Origin: Dehalococcoidales bacterium
GTDB lineage: Bacteria > Chloroflexota > Dehalococcoidia > Lucifugimonadales > Lucifugimonadaceae
Direction: 5' to 3'
NCBI GenBank assembly: GCA_009937255.1
Contig: JAACCT010000004.1
Span: 1-39,271, forward strand
DNA: 39,271 nucleotides
Both the position numbers and the translations under genes were made by a program. Below the pieces are notes generated by a model that saw only the letters and a program-made list of their open reading frames with translations, did no database searches and was not told the origin of the DNA. This document shows positions 26,247 through 33,949 of the stretch, in pieces. Position 1 is the first letter of the stretch; every line of letters begins with the position of its first letter.

Positions 26247-26993
26247 TTGTTGATAAATTACTTAAATAAAGATTGTCTAGAATTTCTTTCAGATCTTGAA
26301 ACTGAATCAGTAGATCTGATAATTACTGATCCTCCTTATTTCATTGGATTTGATAGAGGAAAAGGTTGGGATTCTCAGTGGGCTAATGAAAAAGATTATT
26401 TAGATTGGTGTTCTTCATGGATAAAAGAATGTTCAAGAGTATTAAAAAAAAATAGGATGTTAATTGTTTGGGGGACTCTTAAAACAGAAACTTTTCTAAA
26501 GTTTAAACTTCAGACTTCTAAAATTAATAATTTATTTCCTCAAAATGAAATAATATGGTCCTATAATTGGGGTGGCAGATCAAAAAATAATTTTGCAAGA
26601 AAGCATGAATATGCGTGGTGCTGGAGTAAAGGTAAAGAATTCCTATTTAATTCTAAGGATATATTACAAGAAAGAAAATTGAAAAAAAATATGCGAACAG
26701 GAAAGGATTACAAGGAAGGTTCTATACCTACATCAGTTTGGGAAAAAAATAATCATACAACATCCAAAGACTATGTAGGGTGGCATCCGACTACTAAAAA
26801 TTTAGAAATATTACAGAGAATGATAATGGCTTATAGCAATAAAAAAGATATAGTTCTAGATATTTTTATGGGATCTGGTTCAACTGCAATTTCAGCTATA
26901 AGATCTGGTAGAAATATTATTGGATGTGAAAAAGACAAAGAATTTTTTGATCAGTCAACAAAAAGAATAAATTTAGAAATTAAAAACATCTAA
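26247..26993 (+). CDS. Solitary DNA methyltransferase (N6-adenine or N4-cytosine, beta-class order)
   Basis: This 248-aa enzyme has catalytic motif IV DPPY (28-31) near the N-terminus and the SAM-binding motif DIFMGSGST (205-213) near the C-terminus, the order of beta-class methyltransferases. The insertion between them (about 85-190) holds the probable target-recognition region with many Lys and Trp. DPPY occurs in both N6-adenine and N4-cytosine enzymes, so the modified base is open. There is no restriction endonuclease beside it. The start is TTG (26247 or 26250); no ATG fits. An orphan methyltransferase of this type could mark DNA for regulation or protect against phage-borne enzymes. Confidence 0.83.
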   Translation: MLINYLNKDCLEFLSDLETESVDLIITDPPYFIGFDRGKGWDSQWANEKDYLDWCSSWIKECSRVLKKNRMLIVWGTLKTETFLKFKLQTSKINNLFPQNEIIWSYNWGGRSKNNFARKHEYAWCWSKGKEFLFNSKDILQERKLKKNMRTGKDYKEGSIPTSVWEKNNHTTSKDYVGWHPTTKNLEILQRMIMAYSNKKDIVLDIFMGSGSTAISAIRSGRNIIGCEKDKEFFDQSTKRINLEIKNI

Positions 26994-27125
26994 TCTCTAT
27001 AGATTAAACTCATTAAAAAATCTGTGTCCTGGATACTTAGTTTTCAAATTTTATTAATTCCACTCTAGAGAAATTTCAATATCTCAAATTATGATAAAAA
27101 AAACTACTTATTAATGAAAATATCA

Positions 27126-27153
27126 TTGTCAATTGCTATAATTGTTATATAAT
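27126..27153 (+). promoter_or_regulatory. Sigma-70-type promoter for the small membrane protein genes
   Basis: TTGTCA (27126-27131) and a perfect TATAAT (27148-27153) are separated by 16 bp. It lies 40 bp before ATG 27194, which is preceded by AGGTG (27180-27184). This is among the best promoters in the window. Confidence 0.65.
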
Positions 27154-27193
27154 TTTTACCAAATTCATCAACAAGTACTAGGTGTAATTAATA

Positions 27194-27367
27194 ATGAAAA
27201 ATCAATCATTCTTTTATTTGATGCTAGCAGCTTCATTTGTAGCATTTCTTGTTTCTATTTATTTTTGGTTTATGACTGATGGTAATCAAATGGAAGCTAT
27301 CTTTGTAGGTATATGGGTCCCATCTATACTATCATTCGCAGCTCTTTTACAGGTTTCTAAAAAGTAA
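27194..27367 (+). CDS. Small two-helix membrane protein (57 aa)
   Basis: MKNQSFFYLMLAASFVAFLV begins a 57-aa protein with two hydrophobic helices (about 6-27 and 36-53) joined by a short acidic loop (MTDGNQME). A strong promoter, AGGTG at proper spacing and a TAATG overlap with the next small gene all support real expression. I do not recognise the family. Such pairs of tiny membrane proteins often support transporters or respiratory complexes, but no partner is next to it. Confidence 0.65.
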   Translation: MKNQSFFYLMLAASFVAFLVSIYFWFMTDGNQMEAIFVGIWVPSILSFAALLQVSKK

Positions 27368-27483
27368 TGACATCAGAAACAATATTAATACTTGCGTTTA
27401 TAGTAGTAGCTATATTTTTTATCGGAGGGATTTTTACCGTTTTAGAACTTGGTAAAACTAAAGACGAAGAAGTTAAAAGATAA
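27367..27483 (+). CDS. Small single-helix membrane protein (38 aa)
   Basis: Starting at the ATG within the TAATG overlap, it encodes MTSETILILAFIVVAIFFIGG and ends with a charged tail (GKTKDEEVKR). One membrane helix spans about residues 5-26, N-terminus outside by the positive-inside rule. It is coupled to the 57-aa gene and they probably form a small membrane unit. No known family recognised. Its 3' end overlaps that of a 28-aa minus-strand frame. Confidence 0.6.
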   Translation: MTSETILILAFIVVAIFFIGGIFTVLELGKTKDEEVKR

Positions 27484-27559
27484 AGTGAGCAATAGCCATA
27501 ATTATGGTTAAAATTAGCACTGCTGCTCCTATCGTTCTTAATGCATTATCATGAGTCAT
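27473..27559 (-). CDS. Candidate 28-aa single-helix membrane peptide
   Basis: ATG 27559 opens MTHDNALRTIGAAVLILTII and ends AHFIF, followed by TAA at 27473-27475. After an 8-residue polar start the rest is a single membrane helix. A perfect TTGACA lies upstream on the minus strand (27591-27596), though the -10 spacing is poor. It overlaps the plus-strand 38-aa gene tail by 11 nt. Very short, no ribosome-binding site; real status uncertain. Confidence 0.4.
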   Translation of the reverse strand: MTHDNALRTIGAAVLILTIIMAIAHFIF

Positions 27560-27689
27560 ATATACATTTTACATGCTAAAGTTCTATAAACTTGTCAATA
27601 ATTGTTATTTTCTGTCGAAAACTCATAGAAGAAATTAATGCTTTTCGTGTTTTAATAGATAAGTAATAAAAAAATTCAAAGGAATATTA

Positions 27690-27932
27690 ATGGATATATA
27701 TGTTGGGAACTTACCATGGAGTATAGATGATGATGGATTACAAGCTTTGTTTGCTGAACATGGTGACGTTATAAGTGCAAAAGTAATTAAGGATAGAGAA
27801 ACTAACCGTTCAAAGGGATTTGGATTTGTTGAAATGGATGATGATTCAGGAGAAAATGTAATATCTTCTCTTGATGGATCTGAAGTTGATGGCCGAAATA
27901 TTAAGGTCAACAAATCAAAAGGTAAAAAATAA
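27690..27932 (+). CDS. RNA-binding protein with one RRM domain
   Basis: This 80-aa protein is a single RNA recognition motif: RNP2 IYVGNL (3-8), RNP1 KGFGFVEM (near 47-54) and a basic tail KVNKSKGKK. Bacterial RRM proteins of this size act as RNA chaperones, often responding to cold or tethering mRNA. AAGGA precedes ATG. A long hairpin lies 34 bp downstream, possibly a 3' end stabiliser or target. The gene has its own gap on both sides, so it is probably monocistronic. Confidence 0.88.
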   Translation: MDIYVGNLPWSIDDDGLQALFAEHGDVISAKVIKDRETNRSKGFGFVEMDDDSGENVISSLDGSEVDGRNIKVNKSKGKK

Positions 27933-27965
27933 TTCCAGATAATTACTATTACGCTGGCTAATAGA

Positions 27966-28012
27966 TGGTGAGAGATTGATATTATAATTTTATAATTTCT
28001 CAACTCTCACCA
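27966..28012 (+). ncRNA. Long hairpin downstream of the RRM gene
   Basis: TGGTGAGAG plus TTGA (27966-27974, 27976-27979, with one bulged A) pairs with TCAACTCTCACCA (28000-28012), giving 13 bp. The loop holds a further palindrome ATTATAATTTTATAAT (27981-27996), so the element can fold into one long rod. No T run follows, so it is not a standard intrinsic terminator. It may be a processing or stability element, a protein-bound RNA site or a small RNA end. Marked ncRNA only as a best fit. Confidence 0.45.
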
Positions 28013-28100
28013 ACTAACTCGACTTATTCAACGATATTCTATTTTTGGTTTTAAAATAGATAGTTTTACTATTTTTATAAATTCTTAGAATTATTCTTAT

Positions 28101-28880
28101 ATGGATCACGAATTAGTAAGCTTTACAGGTATAACATCTGCAATTATTATTGGACTTATTTTAGGTCTTAGACACTCGTTAGACGGAGATCACATAGTCG
28201 CTGTTTCAACAATGGCGAGGGACTTCAAAAGTTATTTTAGAACTTTATGGATTGGATTTTCTTGGGGGCTAGGACACTCTACTCCTTTAATAATAATATC
28301 TATTTTGATTTTTTCTTTTAAAGGGAAATTATTAGAAATTTATCAACCAATTTCATCTTATTTTGAAATTTTGGTTAGTTTAATGCTAATTTTTTTAGGT
28401 ATGCAAGTTTTTTGGAATTTGTTTAATGGAAATCTTCATGTGCATAAGCACAATCATGATGGAATAGATCATACTCATATTCATAATTCACATAAGCATG
28501 AATTAAAAAATAAAGTTATAAAAAGAAATCATAAACACTATTTTTTTAAAAATTTATTACCTTTTTTTCGACCTAAATCTTACATAATAGGAGTCATACA
28601 TGGATTGGCAGGAAGCGCTGCTGTTTTATTGACTATTATTCCAAAACTTCCTAATATTTATACTGGTCTCTTATACGTGATCTCTTTTTGTTTAGGAACA
28701 ATTTTTTCTATGACTATAATGACTTTTATTTTATCTACTCCATTTATTTTAACTAGTAAATCTGATATTTTTGGAAAATTTTTTATATCTATTGCAGGTA
28801 TATTTAGTATTGCTTTAGGATTAGCTTTAGGTTCTGATTTGATTTTTGAAACAGAATTTACTAGTTTTCTATGGTACTAA
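28101..28880 (+). CDS. Nickel/cobalt transporter (NiCoT / UreH-like) with His-rich loop
   Basis: This 259-aa membrane protein has the signature HX4DH in LRHSLDGDHIVAVST (H25, D30, H31), the metal-selecting motif of NiCoT permeases, and a second membrane motif GFSWGLGHSTPLI. A cytoplasmic or periplasmic His-rich loop follows near residues 113-147 (HVHKHNHDGIDHTHIHN), a probable metal-buffering region. Six hydrophobic helices are visible. Ni or Co is the expected ion. No Ni enzyme or cobalamin gene lies nearby. The stop overlaps that of the convergent SnoaL-like gene. Confidence 0.85.
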   Translation: MDHELVSFTGITSAIIIGLILGLRHSLDGDHIVAVSTMARDFKSYFRTLWIGFSWGLGHSTPLIIISILIFSFKGKLLEIYQPISSYFEILVSLMLIFLGMQVFWNLFNGNLHVHKHNHDGIDHTHIHNSHKHELKNKVIKRNHKHYFFKNLLPFFRPKSYIIGVIHGLAGSAAVLLTIIPKLPNIYTGLLYVISFCLGTIFSMTIMTFILSTPFILTSKSDIFGKFFISIAGIFSIALGLALGSDLIFETEFTSFLWY

Positions 28881-29296
28881 ATCTTAATTTCTGAGATTTG
28901 AGAAGCTCCTTCTAGGAATGATGATCTAAACTGTATACCCCATCTCCCATTAATTTTAGTCATGATCCAAAGAGTTTGAAAATTATGATACTCCTCATCA
29001 TTTTTGTTTCTTCTAGATTGATGAATCAAAAGATGAACTTTTTCTTCTTGAGATTGGACAGCTTTTATATCTAAAGTAACTGTATGATCCCATCCTTCTT
29101 TCTGTAAGTTTTTTGTTTGAATCTCGTAACCCTCTAAGAATGCATTTTCATCCTTAAAAATAGAAAATTTATTTTTCCATAATCGAACATGAGGAAAGTG
29201 TAACCCTTTAATTGTAATTTTTTTATCTCTTTTATTAAATCCTTCTTCATTCCAATATAAAGCAGCATTTATTGCTTCTGTTTCAAAATCTTTCAT
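28877..29296 (-). CDS. SnoaL/NTF2-like small protein
   Basis: This 139-aa protein has an N-terminal helix pair and a beta-rich second half (VHLLIHQSRRNKNDEEYHNF, LWIMTKINGRWGIQFRSSF), the layout of NTF2-like folds. Such proteins may be isomerases, hydrolases or non-enzymatic pockets; no catalytic residue can be picked. AGAGGAATT precedes ATG, a good ribosome-binding site. It lies 67 bp downstream of the orphan ABC permease on the same strand but need not be functionally linked. Confidence 0.55.
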   Translation of the reverse strand: MKDFETEAINAALYWNEEGFNKRDKKITIKGLHFPHVRLWKNKFSIFKDENAFLEGYEIQTKNLQKEGWDHTVTLDIKAVQSQEEKVHLLIHQSRRNKNDEEYHNFQTLWIMTKINGRWGIQFRSSFLEGASQISEIKI

Positions 29297-29363
29297 AATT
29301 CCTCTTTAGATTTTTTATTTTGACAAAATACTAACATATTAATAAGTTTTATAAATAATCTAA

Positions 29364-30698
29364 TTATTCCAACTGTCTTAGTTTTGGATCAAGCTTGTCA
29401 CGAAACCAATCGCCTAAAAAGTTTAAAGAAAAAACTGTACATATAATTAATCCTCCAGGTATAGCTACTTGATATCTATATGGATATGTTCCAGTAACCC
29501 ATCCTTCATTCCAATAATCTGAAGCTAATTTTATTAAGTTTCCCCAAGCTGTCCAATGCCTTGGAATTGCTATTTCAAAGAAACATAAAACTGATTCTAA
29601 AGTTATTATCATTGCACAATTAAAAGTTGCTATGACCATCATGTCATTTATGTGAAAAGGAAGAATGTGCTTAACTAATATTCTTGATGTACTAGCTCCT
29701 GATATTCTGGCAGCATTGATATGTTCGCTTTCTCTTAGACTTAATGTTTTTCCTCTTATTATTCTTACAAAATGTTGCCAAGTAAAGAGAGTAAGAATTA
29801 TGGTAAAAACCCAAATTTTATTTCCTAGAATTAAAGTAGTCATGATTGCAATAAGTAATATTGGAACTACGCTTGTCATATCAACAACTCTGATTATAAC
29901 CTCATCAATAATCCATCTGAATTTTGGTTTAAAAGCATACCAACCTGAGATAATACCTAAACTTGTTCCAAAAATACTTCCAGTAACTCCTGTGATAAGC
30001 ATTAAGGTTAAATTCCACCTAGCACCATAAATTAATCTTGAAAAATAGTCTCTTCCAATAGTATCTGTTCCTAATAAATACAAACCACTTGGCCACCACG
30101 ACCATTTTTTAGTATCTTCTCTGATTACTTTTAAGTCTAGTGAGAGAATATCATTTATATTATTTACTATATCTTCATTAGCCCTATACTCTATGTATCC
30201 ATTTGCTTCTTCTTTGTAAATTTTTAAAAATGTAATATTTGGCTTAGGACAATAATTTTGAGAAAGCCCTAGGCAATTTTCAGAAAATTGATCAAATTTA
30301 ATTTCATCAATATAATTACCATTTCTATTAACGTCAACAAAGTTTGTTTTTGGTCCTAATTTAAATTCTATAATTTCAATTGAACCTTCTGAAATAGATA
30401 ATTTCTCTAATGATTTATTTTCTATGTCTAAGAGTTGCTCCCACCGAGGTTTTTGATTTATTTGATCTTCAGTTTTTATTAAATCAAAATTCTGTAGATT
30501 ATACTGTCCTGCTACTATTCCAGGAGGCTTTAACCTTGCTCTAGTATCTCCAACATAAGGATCATATGGAGCTATAATTGGGGCTAATAGACCAAGTATT
30601 GATATTAATAATAAAAAACCTCCTGAAAGAACAGGAAATTTAAAAAGTGTTTTGACATTATAAATTATAGAAACTGCAAAGTTTTTTATTAAAATCAT
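29364..30698 (-). CDS. Peptide/nickel-type ABC transporter permease (DppC/OppC-like), orphan, with large insertion
   Basis: This 444-aa permease has an N-terminal helix (about 25-46, followed by APYDPYVGDTRARLKPPG), then about 140 extra residues before LGTDTIGRDYFSRLIYGAR, where typical DppC proteins go straight on. The insert includes DVNRNGNYIDE, an EF-hand- or dockerin-like acidic turn, and lies on the outer side of the membrane. The channel part has the EAA-type loop NAARISGASTSRILVKHILP. No binding protein, partner permease or ATPase lies within the window, so its other subunits must be encoded elsewhere. It is divergent from the PHP gene with 42 bp between. Confidence 0.85.
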   Translation of the reverse strand: MILIKNFAVSIIYNVKTLFKFPVLSGGFLLLISILGLLAPIIAPYDPYVGDTRARLKPPGIVAGQYNLQNFDLIKTEDQINQKPRWEQLLDIENKSLEKLSISEGSIEIIEFKLGPKTNFVDVNRNGNYIDEIKFDQFSENCLGLSQNYCPKPNITFLKIYKEEANGYIEYRANEDIVNNINDILSLDLKVIREDTKKWSWWPSGLYLLGTDTIGRDYFSRLIYGARWNLTLMLITGVTGSIFGTSLGIISGWYAFKPKFRWIIDEVIIRVVDMTSVVPILLIAIMTTLILGNKIWVFTIILTLFTWQHFVRIIRGKTLSLRESEHINAARISGASTSRILVKHILPFHINDMMVIATFNCAMIITLESVLCFFEIAIPRHWTAWGNLIKLASDYWNEGWVTGTYPYRYQVAIPGGLIICTVFSLNFLGDWFRDKLDPKLRQLE

Positions 30699-30740
30699 AT
30701 TTGAATTTTATATTTCATTACAAATTATAAAGGAGTTTTT

Positions 30741-31670
30741 ATGCCTTGGTTTAAAGGTAACATTCATTCTCATACTACTAATAGTGATGGAGATTCATCC
30801 CCTCAACATGTAGCTGCTTGGTATAAAGATAATGGTTATGATTTTGTAGTTTTATCTGATCATAATCATCTTTCAATCTTAGATGATGCTGAAAAAAATA
30901 ATGATAAATGGCCACTATTAATACCAGGTGAAGAAGTAACTGTAAGAAAAATTGGCATCGATGCAGCAGCACTACATATAGGAGGAATAGCTTTAAGTGA
31001 AGTTATAATGCCAGGATCTTATGAAAGTAATACTGATGGTATCAATGATATTGTTTCAAAAATAAATAAACAAGATGGATTGGCAAGTATTAACCATCCA
31101 AATTATCAATGGTGGGTATCTTCAGATGATATTAAACATTCTACTGAAAAAATTTGGGCCTTTGAAATTTTTAATGGTCATATGCATGCAAATAATTATG
31201 GTTCACTTAATTCAATGTCCACGGAATAAATTTGGGATGATATTCTTAGCTCAGGTAAACTTATTTATGGTGTAGCAGCTGACGACTCTCATCATTTTAC
31301 AGAAGAATTTAATCGAAATAGATCTAATCCTGGTAGAGGATGGTTAGTAGTAAATACTGAATCAATAAGCCAAAAGAATATAATTAGTTCTTTAAGAAAA
31401 GGTAGCTTTTATGCTTCTACAGGAGTTGAATTAAGAACTTTAAATTTATCAAAAGAAAAAATATTTATAGAAATCAAAAGAAAAATAAAACCACCACAAG
31501 ATAAAACTGAAAAATTTTCTATTAACGTAATTCATGATAATGGTGTTATTTTTTATCAGGATGAAAACGATTATTTAGAAATTAGTACTAAAGGTATAAA
31601 TAAATATTATAGGGTAGTAATAAATTCATCTAATGGTGAAAAAGCTTGGACTCAACCTATTTTACTTTGA
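30741..31670 (+). pseudogene. PHP-domain metal-dependent phosphoesterase interrupted by an in-frame TAA
   Basis: The open frame from ATG 30741 (AAAGGAG upstream) encodes PHP metal motifs NIHSHTTNSDGDSS (H9, H11, D16), LSDHNHLS (D40, H41), GEEVT and SINHPNY. Codon 163 is TAA (31227-31229). In the same frame, the missing part IWDDILSSGKLIYGVAADDS and HHFTEE follow, then a beta-rich tail to TGA at 31668-31670, giving 309 codons in all. The segment after the stop carries the last metal ligands, so truncation would abolish activity. The sequence after the stop shows no other damage. Substrate of this family ranges from nucleotides to phosphoesters; unknown here. Confidence 0.8.
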
Positions 31671-31804
31671 AAAATATCGTAAATTATATAAGTTTTATTT
31701 TCTGATATTTTCATCCAAGTTTTTTTATCTATAATTTCTCCTAATTTGTTTTTATAAATAACTTCAGAGTTATTAATTAAAATTGATTTTCTTTTTTTTA
31801 ACAT
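31652..31804 (-). CDS. Candidate 50-aa hypothetical protein
   Basis: ATG 31804 opens a 50-codon frame MLKKRKSILINNSEVIYKNK ending in TGA at 31652-31654. It has a basic start and a mixed helix/strand pattern (GEIIDKKTWMKISENKTYII). No ribosome-binding site or family is recognised. It fills the gap between the PHP gene and the next minus-strand gene and converges with the PHP gene with a 19-nt overlap. Confidence 0.35.
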   Translation of the reverse strand: MLKKRKSILINNSEVIYKNKLGEIIDKKTWMKISENKTYIIYDIFQSKIG

Positions 31805-31870
31805 ATATATAATTTATTGGAATAAAATTATTACACAAAAAAGAAAATAGAAATAATTTTATGTCATAAA

Positions 31871-32353
31871 TTATTTCTTTAACTCTCCCAAGTCATAAAG
31901 ATGCTTTAATGCTGTAATTTCTATAGATTTTTCATCATCAAAGATCCAATGGATTTTAGGGAAAATATAGTTATTAAATTTTTCTAAAATAATATTTATT
32001 TTAGATTTATCAAATTTTGTCTCTTCATTATTTGATAAATAATTTCTTATTTCAACAAACTCTTTTTTTGTATATTTGAAAAGTTTTTCAGCGTTATCAA
32101 GTCTTTTCTCTGATTGCGTTGTGATAATCATATCTTCAAGATTTAGATTTAATCTTTCATCTTGAATGTAATTTGTTAAAATTTCAAAATAATTTTCTAA
32201 TTCATCTATACTGTTATTTAATATATTTAAGTTTATTTCAACAGGTTTTTTTTTTAATTCTTTAAGAAAAACTTCAACACTAGAAATTATTTTACTTTTA
32301 AAATTTTTTTCAGACATATATATATTGAAAATAGAATTTATTTTTTTTATCAA
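31871..32353 (-). CDS. Hypothetical alpha-helical protein
   Basis: A 160-aa, mostly helical protein, without signal peptide or membrane helix. Segments such as LNNSIDELENYFEILTNYIQ and NAEKLFKYTKKEFVEIRNYL suggest a helical bundle. It ends ITALKHLYDLGELKK. I recognise no family. A second start, MSEKNFKSKIISSVEVF at 32317, would give 148 residues and is perhaps more likely, as the first 12 residues are low-complexity. The gap upstream holds the long inverted repeats. Confidence 0.55.
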   Translation of the reverse strand: MIKKINSIFNIYMSEKNFKSKIISSVEVFLKELKKKPVEINLNILNNSIDELENYFEILTNYIQDERLNLNLEDMIITTQSEKRLDNAEKLFKYTKKEFVEIRNYLSNNEETKFDKSKINIILEKFNNYIFPKIHWIFDDEKSIEITALKHLYDLGELKK

Positions 32354-32423
32354 CTAATTTAATTATGGAGTATACATAATTAAATTAGAACACTTATTTA
32401 TAAAAATTTACACATTAACAAAC

Positions 32424-32490
32424 AATTTAGGTTAGAGAATCAAGTTTTATTATTTTGGTGGCAAGCCGACTTGATTCTCTAACCTAAATT
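32424..32490. repeat. Long perfect inverted repeat H1 (22-bp arms)
   Basis: The left arm at 32424-32445 and the right arm at 32469-32490 are perfect reverse complements over 22 bp, containing GGTTAGAGAATCAAGT and its complement. The loop is 23 nt and contains GGCAAGCC, which can itself fold. There is no flanking T run on either strand. It lies in a 280-bp gap with no other gene and shares the core TTAGAGAA with H2 about 160 bp away. Possible roles: mRNA 3' end protection, protein-binding site or mobile-repeat remnant. Confidence 0.8.
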
Positions 32491-32606
32491 ATAAATAATC
32501 AAAATATTAATTCAAAATTTAGAGTCAAAATTATGATAAAAATATGTATTATTAATCAGACAAATTTTTAAACTTAATGATTTTACTGACACTGAATAAG
32601 AGAATT

Positions 32607-32654
32607 AAGTTAGAGAACCGATTACTAAGTCCCTCAAAGTCGGTTCTCTAACTT
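32607..32654. repeat. Long perfect inverted repeat H2 (15-bp arms), overlapping the 3' end of the glycosylase gene
   Basis: AAGTTAGAGAACCGA (32607-32621) and TCGGTTCTCTAACTT (32640-32654) are perfect 15-bp arms with an 18-nt spacer. The core TTAGAGAA matches H1, so both appear to belong to one repeat family. The right arm encodes the last residues of the glycosylase (NKLENR), and the stop codon (32634-32636) lies in the loop. No T run follows. Confidence 0.8.
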
Positions 32655-33338
32655 ATTAACCATACTCCAATCTACTTCTTCAATATTTTTGGACCTTAAA
32701 TATTTATTAGTTTTTGAAAAAGGTTTACTACCAAAGAAGCCTCTATAAGATGATAATGGTGAGGGATGGGGAGATTCAATTATTAAATGTTCTTTATGGT
32801 TAATATTTTTTATTTTATTTTGAGCATGTTTTCCCCAGAGTATAAAAACTAAGTTTTTTCTTTTTTTACTTAAAATTTCAATAACTTTACTAGTAAATCT
32901 TTCCCAACCTATTTTACTGTGTGATAAAGGTTTGTTTTTTTCCACAGTTAGAGTTGAATTTAATAAAAAAACTCCTTGTTTTGCCCATTTTTCTAAATTG
33001 CCGTTTTTATAATCTACTTGAATTTCCAAGTCAGTTGATAGTTCTTTATAGATATTTTTTAATGAAGGGGGTAAAGGGACTGTTTTAGGTACTGAAAAAC
33101 TCAATCCATGAGCTTGACCGTTCCCATGATAAGGATCTTGACCTAATATTACAACTTTAATATTTTCAAAATCAGAATAGTTAAAAGCATTGAAAATTAA
33201 TGATGGTTTAGGAAAAATTTCTTTTCCATTTTTATAGTTTTGTTTTAGAAAAGATATTATTTCTTCTATATATTTTTCCCCTAATTCATCCTTAAGGTGA
33301 GATTTCCAGCTTAAAGGAAGTTTTATATCTTTTATCAA
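32634..33338 (-). CDS. ung: Uracil-DNA glycosylase, family 1
   Basis: This 234-aa repair enzyme removes uracil from DNA. Water-activating motif GQDPYH is at 66-71 (D68), uracil-binding block GLSFSVPKTVPLPPSLKNI follows, and the minor-groove loop HPSPLSSYRGFFGSKPFS holds the second catalytic His. The usual fold ends around EVDW; here about ten more residues (SMVNKLENRL) are added, coded by one arm of inverted repeat H2. The tail is therefore probably recruited from the repeat. ATG 33338 is fixed by the conserved N-terminal helix. Confidence 0.92.
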   Translation of the reverse strand: MIKDIKLPLSWKSHLKDELGEKYIEEIISFLKQNYKNGKEIFPKPSLIFNAFNYSDFENIKVVILGQDPYHGNGQAHGLSFSVPKTVPLPPSLKNIYKELSTDLEIQVDYKNGNLEKWAKQGVFLLNSTLTVEKNKPLSHSKIGWERFTSKVIEILSKKRKNLVFILWGKHAQNKIKNINHKEHLIIESPHPSPLSSYRGFFGSKPFSKTNKYLRSKNIEEVDWSMVNKLENRL

Positions 33339-33352
33339 AATTCTATATATTG

Positions 33353-33949
33353 TTATTTATTAATAATTTTTTGTAATTTTGAGTATCCAATAGCCATAGT
33401 AAAAAGGGAAGCAATAATTGCTTTTATCATATCTCCTATTAAAAATGGATAAACTGCTTCAGATAGCATCATTCCTTCTCTAGGCCAACCAAAATCAAAA
33501 ATTGATAACCAGATTATTGCTGGAATATAAACTAAAATTGTACCGATTATATAAGCCCAAATACTGTTAGATTTATTTAAGCCAATTTTTGTTAAAAAAC
33601 CTACTGAAGTAGAAGCTAGAATAAATCCTAAAATATAACCTCCTGTAACTCCACTAATATAATCTATTCCTCCATTACCTCCTTGAAACACAGGCACTCC
33701 CACTAAACCAATTAAAACATAGCCTAAAATAGAGCCAAATCCCCATTTAAGACCTAGAATCCCTCCCATTAGTAAAATACCTAAAGTTTGAAATGTTATG
33801 GGTACAGGATTACCAGGTATGAAAAATCTCATTTGAGCAAAAATGCTAGTAGCTATTATAAGAATAATTGAAATAGAAATTTTAATTATTATTGATTTAT
33901 CATAGTATAAAAGTTTTTTATTAGCACTTTGAGTTGTTTTTATATTTAT
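33353..33949 (-). CDS. bioY: BioY-type biotin transporter S component, apparent ATA start
   Basis: The part from ATG 33832 encodes MRFFIPGNPVPITFQTLGIL, GLVGVPVFQGGNGGIDYISG, and GGYILGFILAS, clear BioY features of ECF-type biotin uptake. That start would miss the first membrane helix. The frame is open upstream and reads INIKTTQSANKKLLYYDKS then a helix ending SIFAQ, which completes a normal 198-aa BioY. The only start at that place is ATA (33949), preceded by GAGGT (33957-33961) with 8-nt spacing. So the gene either uses a rare ATA start or carries a G-to-A change in ATG. No ECF ATPase genes are here. Confidence 0.8.
   Translation of the reverse strand: MNIKTTQSANKKLLYYDKSIIIKISISIILIIATSIFAQMRFFIPGNPVPITFQTLGILLMGGILGLKWGFGSILGYVLIGLVGVPVFQGGNGGIDYISGVTGGYILGFILASTSVGFLTKIGLNKSNSIWAYIIGTILVYIPAIIWLSIFDFGWPREGMMLSEAVYPFLIGDMIKAIIASLFTMAIGYSKLQKIINK

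Noticed and set aside
28038-28060. Small AT-rich hairpin TCTATTTT/AAAATAGA before the Ni/Co transporter gene
   Set aside because: Eight A/T-rich pairs without a following T run; expected often by chance in this sequence.
29665-30030. 121-codon plus-strand frame
   Set aside because: Lies wholly antisense to the DppC-like permease, no ribosome site and no family features.
32424-32654. CRISPR array
   Set aside because: Only two palindromes with different sequence and no regular direct repeats or spacers.
32424-32654. Intrinsic terminators for the ung transcript
   Set aside because: No T run follows either stem on either strand, and the loops are long; kept as repeats instead.
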